64,000 nt of DNA, taken from contig JACZZP010000003.1 in NCBI GenBank assembly GCA_015183035.1, positions 1,736,001 through 1,800,000 of the forward strand, given 5' to 3'. How positions within the stretch are numbered: the stretch's first letter is position 1; every line of letters starts with the position of its first letter. This DNA is from Meloidogyne chitwoodi (taxonomy: Eukaryota > Nematoda > Chromadorea > Rhabditida > Meloidogynidae). The translations under genes and the position numbers were made by a program. The notes beneath the pieces are model-generated. The model searched no databases. It was not told where the DNA came from and worked only from the letters and a program-made list of their open reading frames with translations. Of the stretch, positions 1-17,230 are shown one piece after another.

Positions 1-1798
1 TTCTCATTGTCTTTCTGTAGAACACAAAATGCAATGTGAAGAATCATAAAAAGTTTATTTTCTTTAAGTATTTATTTACTTTTTTTGGCCAACTCTTGCA
101 AATAAAAAATATTAAAAAAAAAGATCTCTTTTTTAAAAATATTATTTACTTATTTTTATTTTATTTTTTCTCTTATTTTTATGGCAATTAAATATATTTT
201 ATTATTTAAATTTTTAAATAATATTTTTAATTGCTATGTATAATAATAAAATATTTTTACCGGTTTTTGCTCTGGTGTTAAGCTTTAAAATGTTTAAATT
301 TTGTTTTTTATTAATTTCATTCCTTTTATTTTATTAATTAAAAAGTATTATTTTCTTTTATTTAAATATTATTTTTTATTTAAATAATTACCACAAAATC
401 CTCAAAATCAGCAGGACATTTATTTATATTCTCGTCAATTTATTTTTGATTTTATTTTAATTTTATATTTCTTCTCTCTTTTTTCAATAAAAACAACAAC
501 GATATTATAATTCCCTTTTCTAAAATTGGCACAAAATTGTCTTTCGAAAATATATATTTTTGTTATTAAAATTAAATAAATAAATTACATTATAAATATA
601 CCTATTTTCACTTTAATTATATAAAACAGTTAAGACCTATTTATTTTTTATTTTCCATTAAAAAAGGTCAAAACTGTAATAATTAAAATAAAATCCTATA
701 AATTTGTGTGATTTTTTAAAATATTTTAGCTTTAAAATTTTTCATTTTTATATAAAAACAATTCGTTTTAAAACAAATTTACTTTTCTTTTTTATATTTT
801 TTAAATAAAATGAATTGTTAAAAATATTCTTCTCCATTAATTGCTTTTTACTTTTTAATATATTTTTTTTAATAATTAATAATTTTGGCTTTAAAAATTT
901 TCTGTTTTTTAAACCATTTTTTAAAGTGGCAATAAAATTATGATATATTTTAGTTATTTTTTATTTTAAACTAATGTTTGGGCTAAAAGCTGTTTTTTGT
1001 GGATATTTATAAGTAAAACATAAATTAATAGACAAATAAATAAAAATACTTATTACTTAATTATTTTATTTGAATAGCTTAAATGTTTTTATAAAAAGAA
1101 ACTTTAAAATTATATTTTTAATAAAATATTAAAAATAATTTAAATATTTTTGTTTTAAATATAAAAAACCAAATTATTATAAAATATTAATTAATCTTTT
1201 AAACATCACAAAAACAATTGTTTATTCACTTTAAAAGAACAACAATAAAAATAAAATTGTATCAAAAAACAAAGCAAACAAATCATACTTAGGAATTTAA
1301 TAAGTGTTAAAATAAATTATTTTATAAGAAGTAAATTTATTTAAATATTTAGTACCATTTTAGAGGTTAAATAATTTAATAACTCCTTATTTTCCAAAAT
1401 TTTGTAAATTTTTGATTTTAAACAATTTTTTATTTTTTAATCATTAAAGAATCTCAAAAAAAATGGTTTATGCAAGCAGAATGAATACTAATTAAATTTA
1501 TTTGAAACAATTCTGCTTAATATTAAATCAAATTTTCAATTATTTAAAATTATTTTCAATTTTGAATATTTAAAAAATATAAAATGTTCCAAACATTAAA
1601 CAGCAAAAGAAAAAATAGTGAACATCTTTATATATAAATTATAGTGAATATAATACAAGTTAATATAAATAGTATATAGCACAAATGAATATCGACAATA
1701 AATATATTTTTTAAGAAAGGGATAGAAAATTTTTTTTATCAAACAAAACAAAAATAATACTTTCCGTTACCTCCGATATTGAATGCCAACAACAATAA
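1..1798. other. AT-rich intergenic spacer
   Basis: No coding exon, repeat family or RNA gene was recognised here. The sequence is dominated by runs of A and T with scattered TTTAAA and TAAATA words. It lies downstream of the chimeric minus-strand gene and probably holds its 3' end and terminator. Confidence 0.6.
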
Positions 1799-3808
1799 TT
1801 ATTCTTTATTATGTGTCTCGAAAAAACTAAAAAAAATATTAAAATTATAATTTACTCGTATTCAAAGAAACTTACGTTTTAATCGCATCCTCATCCAATT
1901 CGTCCTTATCAGCTAAAAATTCCGCTAACTAAATAATAAATTGGTTTTAATTTAAAAAAATTATAAAAACAACCATAATGATTTTAGGCACACTTCCTTC
2001 AACAATTTTTGTTACCTCCCGAAGCAGTTCACTAAGTTTTTGATTTGCTTCACTTTCGATCTTCTCTTTCAATTTTTGAGAACAATTTGCAAGATTGTGA
2101 TACATAAGGCCAAGATTTTTGTTCATTCCATATTCACAAAACTGTATATTAATTAAATTATTTATAAAATTATAAACAATCGTAATACCATAAGGTAGAC
2201 TATTATTGTAGCTTGAATAATGTCGCTAGCAACACCATCAGAAACACTTTTGCATATAAGCTTCTCACCCACATAACCTGCCAAGAATATCATTATTTTT
2301 TTTTCAAGTTCTTTTTCTGTCCAAATTAATTTTGTAGCATCATTTAATAGCGTATGTCCAAGCATTGAACCACATCTTTTCAGCGTCGCCTTTAATTAAA
2401 TTATATATCAAAAGTTACAACAAAATTAAACCTTTTTGACTGGCATGCCTAAAGTCATGGCTACAAAGATATGACACGCTTCGTGAACAGAAGCCGTGCC
2501 CTTCTCATGTGGACTTAATGGAATCACTCCTTGAGGATCTTGAAATTGTTGTGATGGACCTTGTTGGACTGGAGCAGAAAAAATTCCAGAATATTGACCA
2601 ATACCAAACTCTTTCATTTTAAATCCAAATGTGCTGTTAACATTACGAAGTTCCTTAAATATCATAAAATATAGAAATAATAAAAATGAAAACATACAGG
2701 CATAGATTGCGAAGTCAAAGGTTTTGGTTTAGGAGGAGAAGTCCTCAGATTAAGTTCAGGATCACTAGCAGACTTTCCTGGACGTTCCAAATCATCTGTA
2801 GTAGCCTCAGGATTATTGTTCCATAATTCTTCAAGACGATTAATAAGCATAGCAGTAATTTGACGAGCACGAAGTTGTTCTTCTTGCGGTGGAATGTTTA
2901 TGAGCAATGGATTAATTTGATATTCCTATATATTTAAAGATAGAAAAATTTTAAAACAAACAAACATCAATTAAAGGTCTCCAATCATCAGCACTCCAAC
3001 CTTCATTCTTCAAAGTATTTTGTAAAGAACAATGTTGACAGAGAATCATATTAACAGAATTTGTTTTTGACGGAATAAAACCAAGAAGAAAGATGTTTCT
3101 AAATTTTATTTAATTTTTATCTTAAAAAAGATTAGTACATACCGTGAACCATAATGATAACATTCCAACTAAAAAAACATGAGTGAAAAATAAAAAGGCA
3201 ATAAAACCTGTGTTTCACTAAGAGGACCATCCTTATGAAGAGCAATTTCCCTGTGACCTGCACGAACTATGTGATTGATAATATGACTTCCTGCAGTTTT
3301 TCCTTTACCATTACAAAACCATTTACCACAAATAGTGCATTGAGCAACAGATGAAGGGTCAGAGAGACCACAATATCTTAAAAATAAATTAATAAAAATT
3401 AATTTATTAAAAAACAAACTTGCAAGCATGAGGCGGAATATAATCTCCAACTTCATCATCATCTTGAGAAGAATAAGACAAATGACCATCAAATTCATTT
3501 TGTGATGCACCAATTTTCACAACTCCAGCCTTAAGCATTAAATATTAATAAAAAAATAAGTAATAAATAAAAAAGTAAAACCTGAAATTCCTCGTCAGTT
3601 TCCACTTTTTTGGTTGAGTTTTTGCCTTTTCGAAAACAAAGCCAAATAATACATCCTACTAATGCAACAATGCTTAAAAATATCATGAATTTAATTAGAT
3701 TAAAATATAATCTTACAAAATAACATCTGCGGCAATAACGATTGTGTCAATACCTCCCAAGGTCGTTAAAGGAGTTGAAAAAAATTTTTTTGAAGAATTT
3801 GTTAGCAT
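1799..3808 (-). CDS. Chimeric gene: membrane segment + UPF1 CH domain + M41 metallopeptidase (frame broken by one base)
   Basis: Twelve exons can be spliced with good GT-AG sites: 3717-3808, 3582-3672, 3420-3529, 3208-3376, 3143-3168, 2966-3099, 2698-2925, 2432-2653, 2189-2389, 2016-2141, 1876-1928 and 1799-1826. All phases agree except one surplus A in an A-run near 3058-3063, in exon 6. With that base discounted the product is about 492 residues. Residues ~20-48 form a hydrophobic segment followed by basic residues. Residues ~95-207 match the Cys/His zinc domain of UPF1/SMG-2 ([39 protein letters not shown]). Residues ~208-260 match the UPF1 segment just after it ([11 protein letters not shown]). 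Residues ~335-490 match peptidase M41 of FtsH proteases, with HEACH at ~340 as the HExxH site and a conserved Asp in GVASD at ~413 as probable third zinc ligand. The UPF1 helicase and the FtsH AAA ATPase are both absent. A CH-domain cysteine is Tyr here (ECYHYG where ECYxCG is usual). It could be a pseudogene or carry an assembly indel. Confidence 0.62.
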
Positions 3809-4009
3809 TTTAAGAATGTCTAAAAATTAAATTGAAAAATAACTATCTTATTATATAATTGAGAATAGTTTGTGTGTTTGTCCGGTTTTTATAGACAAAT
3901 TATTGGGGGAAATGAAAATGAGGGGTTTTATAGTAAGGTTTGCAACTTGAAAATAAACTTGAATTATTTAATTTTCCACCTAAATCAAACCACCGTTCAC
4001 TGTACAATT

Positions 4010-4115
4010 GTCGCATAGTACAATTGTCGTATCACGCCTTTAAACAGCCAAAATGGTAGCACGACTTTTCGTCAATGACTTTACGTCAACGGACTTTTCG
4101 TCAATGAATAAAATT
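4010..4115. repeat. Short direct repeats (ACAATTGTCG and GACTTTTCGTCAATGA)
   Basis: ACAATTGTCG occurs twice about 20 bases apart near 4004-4031. GACTTTTCGTCAATGA occurs twice, separated by a diverged copy containing ACTTTACGTCAA, near 4065-4112. The block is richer in G+C than its surroundings and looks like a remnant of a dispersed repeat. No terminal inverted repeat or target duplication could be fixed. Confidence 0.4.
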
Positions 4116-4357
4116 TGAAAACAAGAGAAGCACTAATTAAAAACATTAAAGGTCGTTTCAGAGTCGGCTGTTTCAGAGTAGCCGGTTGTTTTTGGCCATA
4201 ACTTTTTTACTTATAAACCGATTTGAACAGTTCTTTTATTAATCAAAAGCTTTCGATAAGATTTCTCTAAATTTTCTATTAAGTACGATCTTCATTAATT
4301 TGAGATAAAGTACAAAATGACACGATCATATACAGTTTGCGAACGATAGAAGTAAAC

Positions 4358-4643
4358 ATGGACAGTATGCCAAGGGAAGACAGTAGAATGAGCGGCAGAA
4401 TAGGATGTTCAAACTTTGGAACAAGCGAACGTTTATTCAGACGTGATCATCTTGAAGAAGAATTAGACCCTTGTTTGTCAGCTGCTGTTCGCTTTAATAA
4501 ATCAAAAAGCAAAGGATTGGTGTAAGTTTGCATTTTATCTGTTATTAAATTTCGCCAGGAGACGGATTTACTGGTTGTGGAAAAACTTTTTTAATTTTTC
4601 CACTTTCCGATATCTTTTAAGGAGTCAATTAAAAAATTATTAA
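4358..4643 (+). CDS. Small orphan two-exon gene, unknown function
   Basis: Not recognised. Exon 1 (4358-4521) opens with ATG and encodes a charged segment containing SERLFRRDHLEEELDP. It ends at a strong GTAAGT donor. An acceptor (TTCGCCAG) before 4559 continues the frame through RRIYWLWKNFFNF to a stop at 4641-4643, giving about 82 residues. The C-terminus is basic and aromatic. There is no signal peptide. Base composition in exon 1 is clearly less AT-rich than the flanks, which argues for coding. It could instead be an isolated fragment of a larger or decayed gene. Confidence 0.35.
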
Positions 4644-5023
4644 AATAATTACATGGAATATTTATGAATTTAAAAAATAACTAAATAACTCTAAATAACT
4701 TCTCAAGTTACAACTAAATAATATAAAATTCTAAGTTTATTATTTTTAATTATTATTAATTATTTTAATAAAAAAATTTTTCCAAAATATCAAAAAATTA
4801 TTAAAATAATGAGATAAAGCCTTTAACAATTGTATTTGTCCTGTGATTTTTATTTCCAAATGTAATATACATTGACTCTTAAATTAATTCTCTCTCTTAT
4901 CTACATATATTTATATTATTAAATTATAATTAGATAAATTAAAAAATATTTTATTTTAATCAACTATAATATTAATTATTTATTACAAATATAATAATTA
5001 TTATTTTTTAAAAATATTTTCTG

Positions 5024-9537
<4,514 letters not shown>

Positions 9538-9976
9538 TTATTTTTAAAGAAGAAAAATTAAATAAATTGAATTTAAAAAATTATTGATATATTTATTTAT
9601 ATAAAAATCTAAAAAATAAATAAATTAAAAAAAAAAGAAAAATTTAATAAAAGTATATTTTGATGTTTAATATATTAAATAAATTTATAAATAATTTATT
9701 TAAAAATAATATATAATTTAATTACTAAGATTTTTAAATAAAAATAATACAAATTAGTCCAATTATAAGTGAAGGAGTTATATAAAATAAAAAAAGATCG
9801 GAGAAGAATAATAAATAAACACCCACCAATCAATCAAATAAATATTAAATATTTATTTATTTATTAATTAATAATATTATGCCTAATCAATTTATAATAA
9901 ATTAAAAATTAAAGAAAAGGAAAGTTAAAAAATATTTTTTAAATATTCTTAAATAAAATAATAAAATTTAAAGTTA
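9538..9976. other. Upstream region of the zinc-finger gene
   Basis: AT-rich spacer between the zinc-finger gene start and the fold-back element. No open frame or known motif was seen. It probably includes the 5' UTR and proximal promoter. Confidence 0.4.
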
Positions 9977-10520
9977 CTTGTACCCCTATTGCCCCCACCC
10001 TTTTCAATGCCGCTCTTTTTTTTCTGCGCCGAAAAAATTCTCTAGACTGCCGTGATTGATATTGCCCCAAGAAAACTTTGATGTGTAAAGGCGTGTTAAA
10101 TTTGATTTTATATCTACATTTCAATCTCAATTAGGAGTTTATCCATTTTTGGGCACATGGCCAGTTAATTATGGCACAAACATGGATCTATTCATTGAAA
10201 TTTACTTTCTAATAGGTGTTAGGTATTTTATCGGATGGTTTTTGTTGATCAACGGAAATCATACATTAGAGTAAATTTCAATGAATAGATCCATTTTTGT
10301 GCCAAGACCAACCAGCCATGGTACCAAAAATGAAGAAGTGATAAAACACTCCCAATAGATCCAAGTTGACGTTTTTCCAGCAAACTTCAATCTTTTATAA
10401 CTCTTCTTAACATCAAAGTTTTCTTGGGGCAATATCAATCACGGCAGTCTAGAGAATTTTTTCGGCGCAGAAAAAAAGGAGCGGCATTGAAAAAGGATGT
10501 GGGGGCAATAGGGGTACAAG
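9977..10520. mobile_element. Fold-back MITE with long inverted repeats and TA target duplication
   Basis: The 544-base element begins CTTGTACCCCTATTGCCCCC and ends with the reverse complement of that sequence, flanked on both sides by TA (9975-9976 and 10521-10522). The inverted repeats continue inward through CGGCAGTCTAGAGAA and TCATTGAAATTTACT, so nearly the whole element folds into one hairpin with a short loop near 10210-10260. A TA duplication suggests mobilisation by a Tc1/mariner-type transposase. It has no transposase of its own. G+C is higher than the flanks. Confidence 0.88.
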
Positions 10521-13012
10521 TACCAATTTAAATTTTTTAAACAAATTATTTCAAAAAAATAAAAAAATATTAATTTCTGGTTTATCAGAAAAATATATTT
10601 TTTTATTTATTATTAACGAGGGGGCGGTAAAAAATAAAAGAAAAGCTTAACCATTTGTGCAAAATTAATATTAAACATACGTCCTTTGACGTAAACGGAA
10701 ATAGTCATTCCTTCCTTTCCTTAACAACATTTAAATAAATAAAATATATAATATGGCTAATTGGACATTGCGCATACTTAAAGGATTGAATTAATAAAGA
10801 AGAAAAAATGTTTTTTTTAAATTTAATAATTATTCTTTTTAAAGCTAAAATCAAATATTTTGTAAAAAAATTAATAAATTAATATTAAAAAATTCTTTAT
10901 TTATTAAAAATTAAATAAAAGAAAGAAAATATTTAAATATATTTTAACATTTATATAAGTTTAAAAAACTTAACAAAAAAAAGGAAATATAAAAAAAGTG
11001 TTACATATATATAAAAAAATTTAAATAATCTTAAAAAAAGATAAATATTTAAAAATTAAATATTTATTAATTAAAGAAAATATTTTATTTATTTTTTTAA
11101 GAAGATCAAAATATTTTAATTAAAATAAATATTTTTAAATAAAATAAAACAAATAATTTTAAAAATAATATTTTAAAAATTAAAAAAAAATTTAATAATT
11201 TTTAAAAGGTAAAAAATATTTGCCAAGAATAAAAAATTGTTTTTTTAAATTTTTGTAAAATATTTTAATTAATAAATAATTATTTACATATTTTAAATAA
11301 AAAAGATTAATAAAAAATATTTAAAATTATAAAGATTTTAAAAAATATTTTTTAATTTATATAAGGGATTTATAAACTTTTACATAAGAAACCTTTTTTC
11401 TTTGAAAAACTTTACTCTGAGGATTTAAATTATCTGACGCAAAAGCTTTTTTGGCTAACAACGGTATTTTTTAAATAATATTTCAATAAGTAATATAGAG
11501 ATAAAAAAGAAAAGTAATAATTCTTAGAAAAACTGCTAAAAACGAGGGTGGAAGGAAAAGAAGAAAGTGTTTGTGTGTGAGGGCGAAGAATTTTTAGAGA
11601 AAAAAAAATAAAATAAAAAAGAGGAAAGCATGCGTATGAGTGTAGTAGTTGGGGAATTGACAGCCGACTGTTATTGATTTAATATTGATGGGGAATTAAT
11701 GTTGGGAGGAAAATCACAGAATTACAGACAATTACGTATTTTGTAATGATAAAGGAAATTTTAATAAATTTAATTTTTATTCTCCTTAATAATTTTTGAA
11801 TAAATTAAAGAACTTTTAGGACAATAAAAAATAAAATATTTATAATTTAATTAATAAATTGTCTTTTAATAAAAAATAGTCCTTCACGTAATTATTTAAA
11901 AGATAAAAATAATAAAATTAAAGAATTGTTAAGAATTTAATGAAAAACTGAAAAAAAACTCTTCTACTAGTGAAGGAGGCGAAGGAGGAGTAAAGAAAAC
12001 CAAAAGAGCATTTTACTTCTTTTTATTTTTCTCGTGACAGCTGGGAATTTTTTTTTATTATTTACTTTGTAATAAATATATTTATTCTCTATTTCTCACT
12101 TATTTGTTAGTTGGTTTTTGGTTGGTCTACTCATCTTTTTGTTTCACCCACGCATTAACTAAGCAACTACTTTATTTACTAAAAAGGTACTAAAATATTA
12201 TCTAAAATATATACATAGGTATTAATATGTTTATTATATCTTTTGGGATAAATTTATATTATTTAATAATAATAATGAAAATTATCTTCTAAATTATAAA
12301 TTAGTGTTTATTTATTAGACATTAAATTACCTAATATCTTTAGTTATTGTTTTTTGGTTTTTTTAAATAAAGCTATTTTTAACATTAAAAACAAATTATT
12401 GCTTTTATTTTTATTAAATGAATTTTTAATGTTTAAATTATAATATAGTTACTAAAATATAGGCGTGAGAAGAGATCTCTTAAATAATATTATTATAATA
12501 TTTGTGGGGTATTGTGTGGGTGATAATAAAACATTTTAATTTAAATGAGAAAAAATAATAAATAAATATTTTAAATAAAATTAAAATAATTATTTAAATT
12601 TAAAAATGTAAAACATTTTTCAGAAGAAAATACAAAATATAAATATTTTAAAATTAAAAAAACTCTAAATATTAAAATATAATTAAAACAAATTTTTAAA
12701 TTTTGTGTTTTTATTTTTAATTTATTTTGCAAAATCTTCTTTAAATAAATAAAATAAATATAATAATAAACCTTTTCTTATTATTTAATAAAAATGTTTT
12801 TCTTTAATCTCTAGGGATATTTTACTTTTACTTTTAGTAGAAAACAGTTGTTATTTAATTTTATTTTTCTTTCTAAATAATTAAATATTAAAAATAAAAA
12901 TATTAAAAAAATATCCTAAGGACATCTAAAATAATTTAAAAAAATAATTTGATAAAAATTATCTAGATAAAATAATTTATTATTTTTATTTTAAAAAATT
13001 AAAATTATTTTT
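10521..13012. other. Long AT-rich intergenic region
   Basis: About 2.5 kb without a recognisable exon. Most is A/T runs. A less AT-rich stretch at about 11,560-11,720 and 11,960-12,180 has no open frame that I can support. Given the long first intron of the zinc-finger gene, distal regulatory DNA is possible, but nothing specific is visible. Confidence 0.5.
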
Positions 13013-13787
13013 TTATTGTTCTACAATTCTAAAAAATTCATCCAAATCTTTATCATCCAATTCAGGAAGTATTGATAATGATGGTAATTCATCAAATGAA
13101 TTATTATTATAATTTTGTAAAAGTTTATTTTCATTTTTTGAGTCCCAATTATTATTTAAATTATTAATAATAATATTGTTGTTATTTAAATCCTTTTTTA
13201 AAAAAGAGAAAATTAATTTAATTTAAATTTCTTACTTTTTTATTTTCACTATTTTTTATCAAATTTTCAGATTTTTCTTCATTTATATTATTTTTTGTAA
13301 TAAAATCATAAACTTTTTCTTCTTTTTCTTCAATATAATTATTACTTAAGTTATAAATCCAATTACATTTTTCTAATGCTAAAACCTCCAAATCACTTTA
13401 TAAATAATTTATTAAATAATTTATTAAAATTAAAAAAAAACTTTATTTGTTGACAAATTGCTTCTATTAAATTATCATTTTTTATAATAAAAATAAAATG
13501 AGCATAATAAATAGAATAATCAAAACAAATTAATGGCAATAATAAACGATAAACATTTGAAGTTGTTTTTTTATTTATTAATAATACTTTTTTAAAATAA
13601 AATAATTTTAATTAATATTTTAAATTTTCTTACATTTTTTATGTAATTTAGTCAATGATTTAATAAATAATCTAAAAATTAAAATTTAATAACAATTTTA
13701 TTTTTAAAAATATTTACGGATGAATAAAATTATAAAATGAAGGAAGATTTGAATTAAAAGACTTCAATTGACCAAATAATAAATAAT
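13013..13787 (-). CDS. Unknown protein, 3' exons only confidently seen
   Basis: Not recognised. Several short exons are visible: one near 13,718-13,787 encoding THYLLFGQLKSFNSNLPSF, then KSLTKLHKK, then a hydrophobic stretch VYRLLLPLICFDYSIYYAHF, an acidic/Asn-rich exon, and a last exon ending in ELDDKDLDEFFRIVEQ with the stop at 13,013-13,015. Introns have standard AT-rich acceptors. The 5' end is not fixed: an ATG-bearing candidate exon near 13,840 lacks a good donor. The acidic C-terminus suggests a protein-binding tail. Coding is very AT-rich like its neighbours. Confidence 0.5.
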
Positions 13788-14296
13788 GTGTACTAAAAAA
13801 TATTTATTTATTCCCTCGTTCGTAAATGAGACTCCCATCAGAGCTAATCTTTTTTATTTGAAAAGGTACAATTATTTATATTTTTAAATAAATTTTAATT
13901 AATGCTAATATTAGAAAAATAAAAAATCCAAATAATTTGCATTTATTAGAATTTTGTAAAAATTTAATTTACCAATCAAATTAAGTGAAGAAAAATAAAT
14001 CGGGGAATCAGCATTTTAAAAAAATAAGCAACAAGTTTAGGAAGAAAAAATTAAAAATGGTGAAATGTAAGATATAATAGGTATAAACAGAAAATTATAA
14101 TACTCTAGTAGGAGAGGTACTGAATAAATCACTCTGCCCGTATAAGAATGGACAAGTAGACGACTTCTGATGAGAGCAAAGGCACTGTTGAGGACAGTTA
14201 AGTGTTGCTCTCTACTGGCTTTTATAATAAACATTAAAAAACAACTCAGAATGATCAAGGAAACTATAAAAGCTAAGTACTTTTTTGAAGGAATAA

Positions 14297-15003
<707 letters not shown>

Positions 15004-15529
15004 AGGACGATGATAGATGTGCCAATATGTGCCAAATTGAATTCCTTAGGTTCCTGATGTAATGTGATATATCTTTTCCCTTTTCTTTTTTGTTCCCCTA
15101 TATACATATATATAATATATTTATTTGTCCTATGAATATTTTCTATTGTTGTTTTTTCACTTGTATATATAATGTATTTGTATGTTTAATGATGTAAATA
15201 TAAACTTGTTAAAAGCTTTTTTTGTTTATTTATTATAGTTTTAAGCTAATCCCTATAGAAAAAACCTTTCATTTAAGTTTTTACCCTAAACTCTTTACTT
15301 CCAGAAAAAGTCATTTCAAAGTAGGCTTAAAGAGAGGACAATTCAGAGTAAATAATATAAAATTATTTTATCTAATATTTTCCCCTTTGTTTATTTTTCT
15401 TCATTTATTTTGATTAATTTTCTGTTAGTCAGAGTCAAAGCATTCGCTTTGATGATAATTACTCCTTCTCCCTTAGTTTTTTCCAAATAATTATCTTGTA
15501 ATTATTTAGATATAATTCTTTTATTTGAC
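15004..15529. other. Convergent 3' intergenic region
   Basis: This region holds the 3' UTR of the ubiquitin-fusion gene and the downstream side of the minus-strand bHLH-PAS gene. No further gene is supported. A TATATA-rich block lies at about 15,100-15,125. Confidence 0.4.
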
Positions 15530-16540
15530 TTACTTTTGGCATAATGCCTCTATTTTAAAATTTTGATCTAACCAGAATCTCATTATTGATGGATCTTTGT
15601 GTTTATAAAAAGAATTTTCACTAAATAAAATTGGACGACATAATGCAATAAACATTTTTTTATTCCCAATTTGAGAAGAGATAAAACGTCCATTAACAAG
15701 TGTTGGCTAAAAATTAAAATAAATAATTTAGTTTTAAATAAAATAAAAACTTTTCCATTCCAATCAGGCTGTCGTTTAGTAATTCCACCTAATTTTGGTG
15801 CCTTCCAACGACACACAAAGGCAATATTATTTTCTATTTTATTTTCATTAAAAATAATTTCTTTCAATATTTGGTGATCATCTGGATCTAATAAATCAAA
15901 GATTGAGTCACTTTGTGCCATCCATTCAATCTTTAATTTAAATATTACTCAAACAATTTAATTCCTTTAAAACCGTTGAAATTGGATCTTTATCCTGACT
16001 AAAATTTTCACTCAAAGCCAATAAATTTCCTTCTTCAGTAATTCCAATTAAAAAATTATCATTTAATGCATTAATTGTACAAAACAATAATGAACTATTA
16101 GAAGAATTATTTATATCTTTCTAAATATTTTAAAAAATTTAAAAAATAAAAATATTAATTAAAATTACATTAAAAATATTTAAATAATTATAACATCTTA
16201 TATATGTACAACATAATGATAATATTTGTAATTGATAAAGATTTTGTCTCATAATAGAACTTAAAGGTAAAATATTTCGAATTTCTGTTAGTTCATTATT
16301 TATTTGGTCTCTCCTTTGCTTTGAAGCACCACGTGTAGAAATTCTTTTTAAAATATAAAAATTATTTATAATTTTATAATTTGATTGCCTTAATCTTCAA
16401 TCTCAAATATTTTTTTTAATTTCCTCTTACCGACTGTTCCTTTTACGTTCATCTAATAAAGAACATGAAGCTTCCAAATATTTATATTTTTCAGAAATAA
16501 CCACAGGCGAAAGTATAAAATTGTTACAAATTTTTGACAT
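15530..16540 (-). CDS. bHLH-PAS transcription factor, NPAS4/CKY-1-like, short form
   Basis: Five exons splice in phase to 262 residues: 16431-16540, 16169-16343, 15974-16120, 15751-15930 and 15530-15706. Residues ~37-95 form the bHLH region: STRGASKQRRDQINNELTEI then helix 2 with LSSIMRQNLYQLQILSL. This basic region lacks the usual class pattern and resembles neuronal PAS protein 4 (C. elegans cky-1), from memory of the family. A PAS-A domain follows, with the LLALSENFSQD and DSIFDLLDPDDHQIL motifs. A full NPAS4 has a second PAS and a long activation region; none is visible here. The stop codon lies inside AAAAGTAAGTC, a perfect splice donor, so a further 3' exon is possible. The gene faces the ubiquitin fusion convergently. 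Expected role: dimerising nuclear regulator. Confidence 0.75.
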
Positions 16541-17230
16541 TTTTTAACAAAAACCTTGTTACAAATAAAAAAATTTTTGATCTTTTTATTTTAAGTATCA
16601 CAAAAAAATAAGTAAAAATTTAAATGAACTGCGAATTCTCCGTTTTGTCCATCCATTTAATACTTCACCTATTTTTTCATCTTTTGTTTGTATAAAAATA
16701 TACACGTACGTTTTTTGTGGATTAGGTCAGTCAGAATGTCGTTAGGTCAAGATTAAAGGAAATTACTCTTCTCTCGGCCAGACTTTATTTGATAGACACA
16801 AACATAACTGGGTAATTCTTGGTATATTTATTTTTCATCTTTTTTAGATGTTTGTGATCAGAATAAATAATTATTTATTTATTTATTGAGATTTTCAAAC
16901 AATGATGACGTAACTACTTTGTAAATATTTGAGAATGAATGGAAAAAAATACATAAAACTTTTCTCATTTTAAAATTCAAAAAATATTTAATAATTTTAA
17001 TTAAATAATCTTCTTTTAGTATTTTAAAATTATTTAATATTTATTTATTTAATTTTGTCAAAAATTTGTCAACTTTATTTTATTAATAATGAAAAGACTC
17101 TTACTGAATAAACAATTTATTTTCAAATATTAATTAAGGTTAAATTTTACTTTCCAATAATATATATTTCTTTATCTTTTTTAATTATATTTTATTATAT
17201 AAATCTTCAGTAATTAAAATAGATAACAAA

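Noticed and set aside
9939..10130. 63-codon ORF over the left arm of the fold-back element
   Set aside because: Its frame follows the inverted repeat and reads past the element edge; no protein family.
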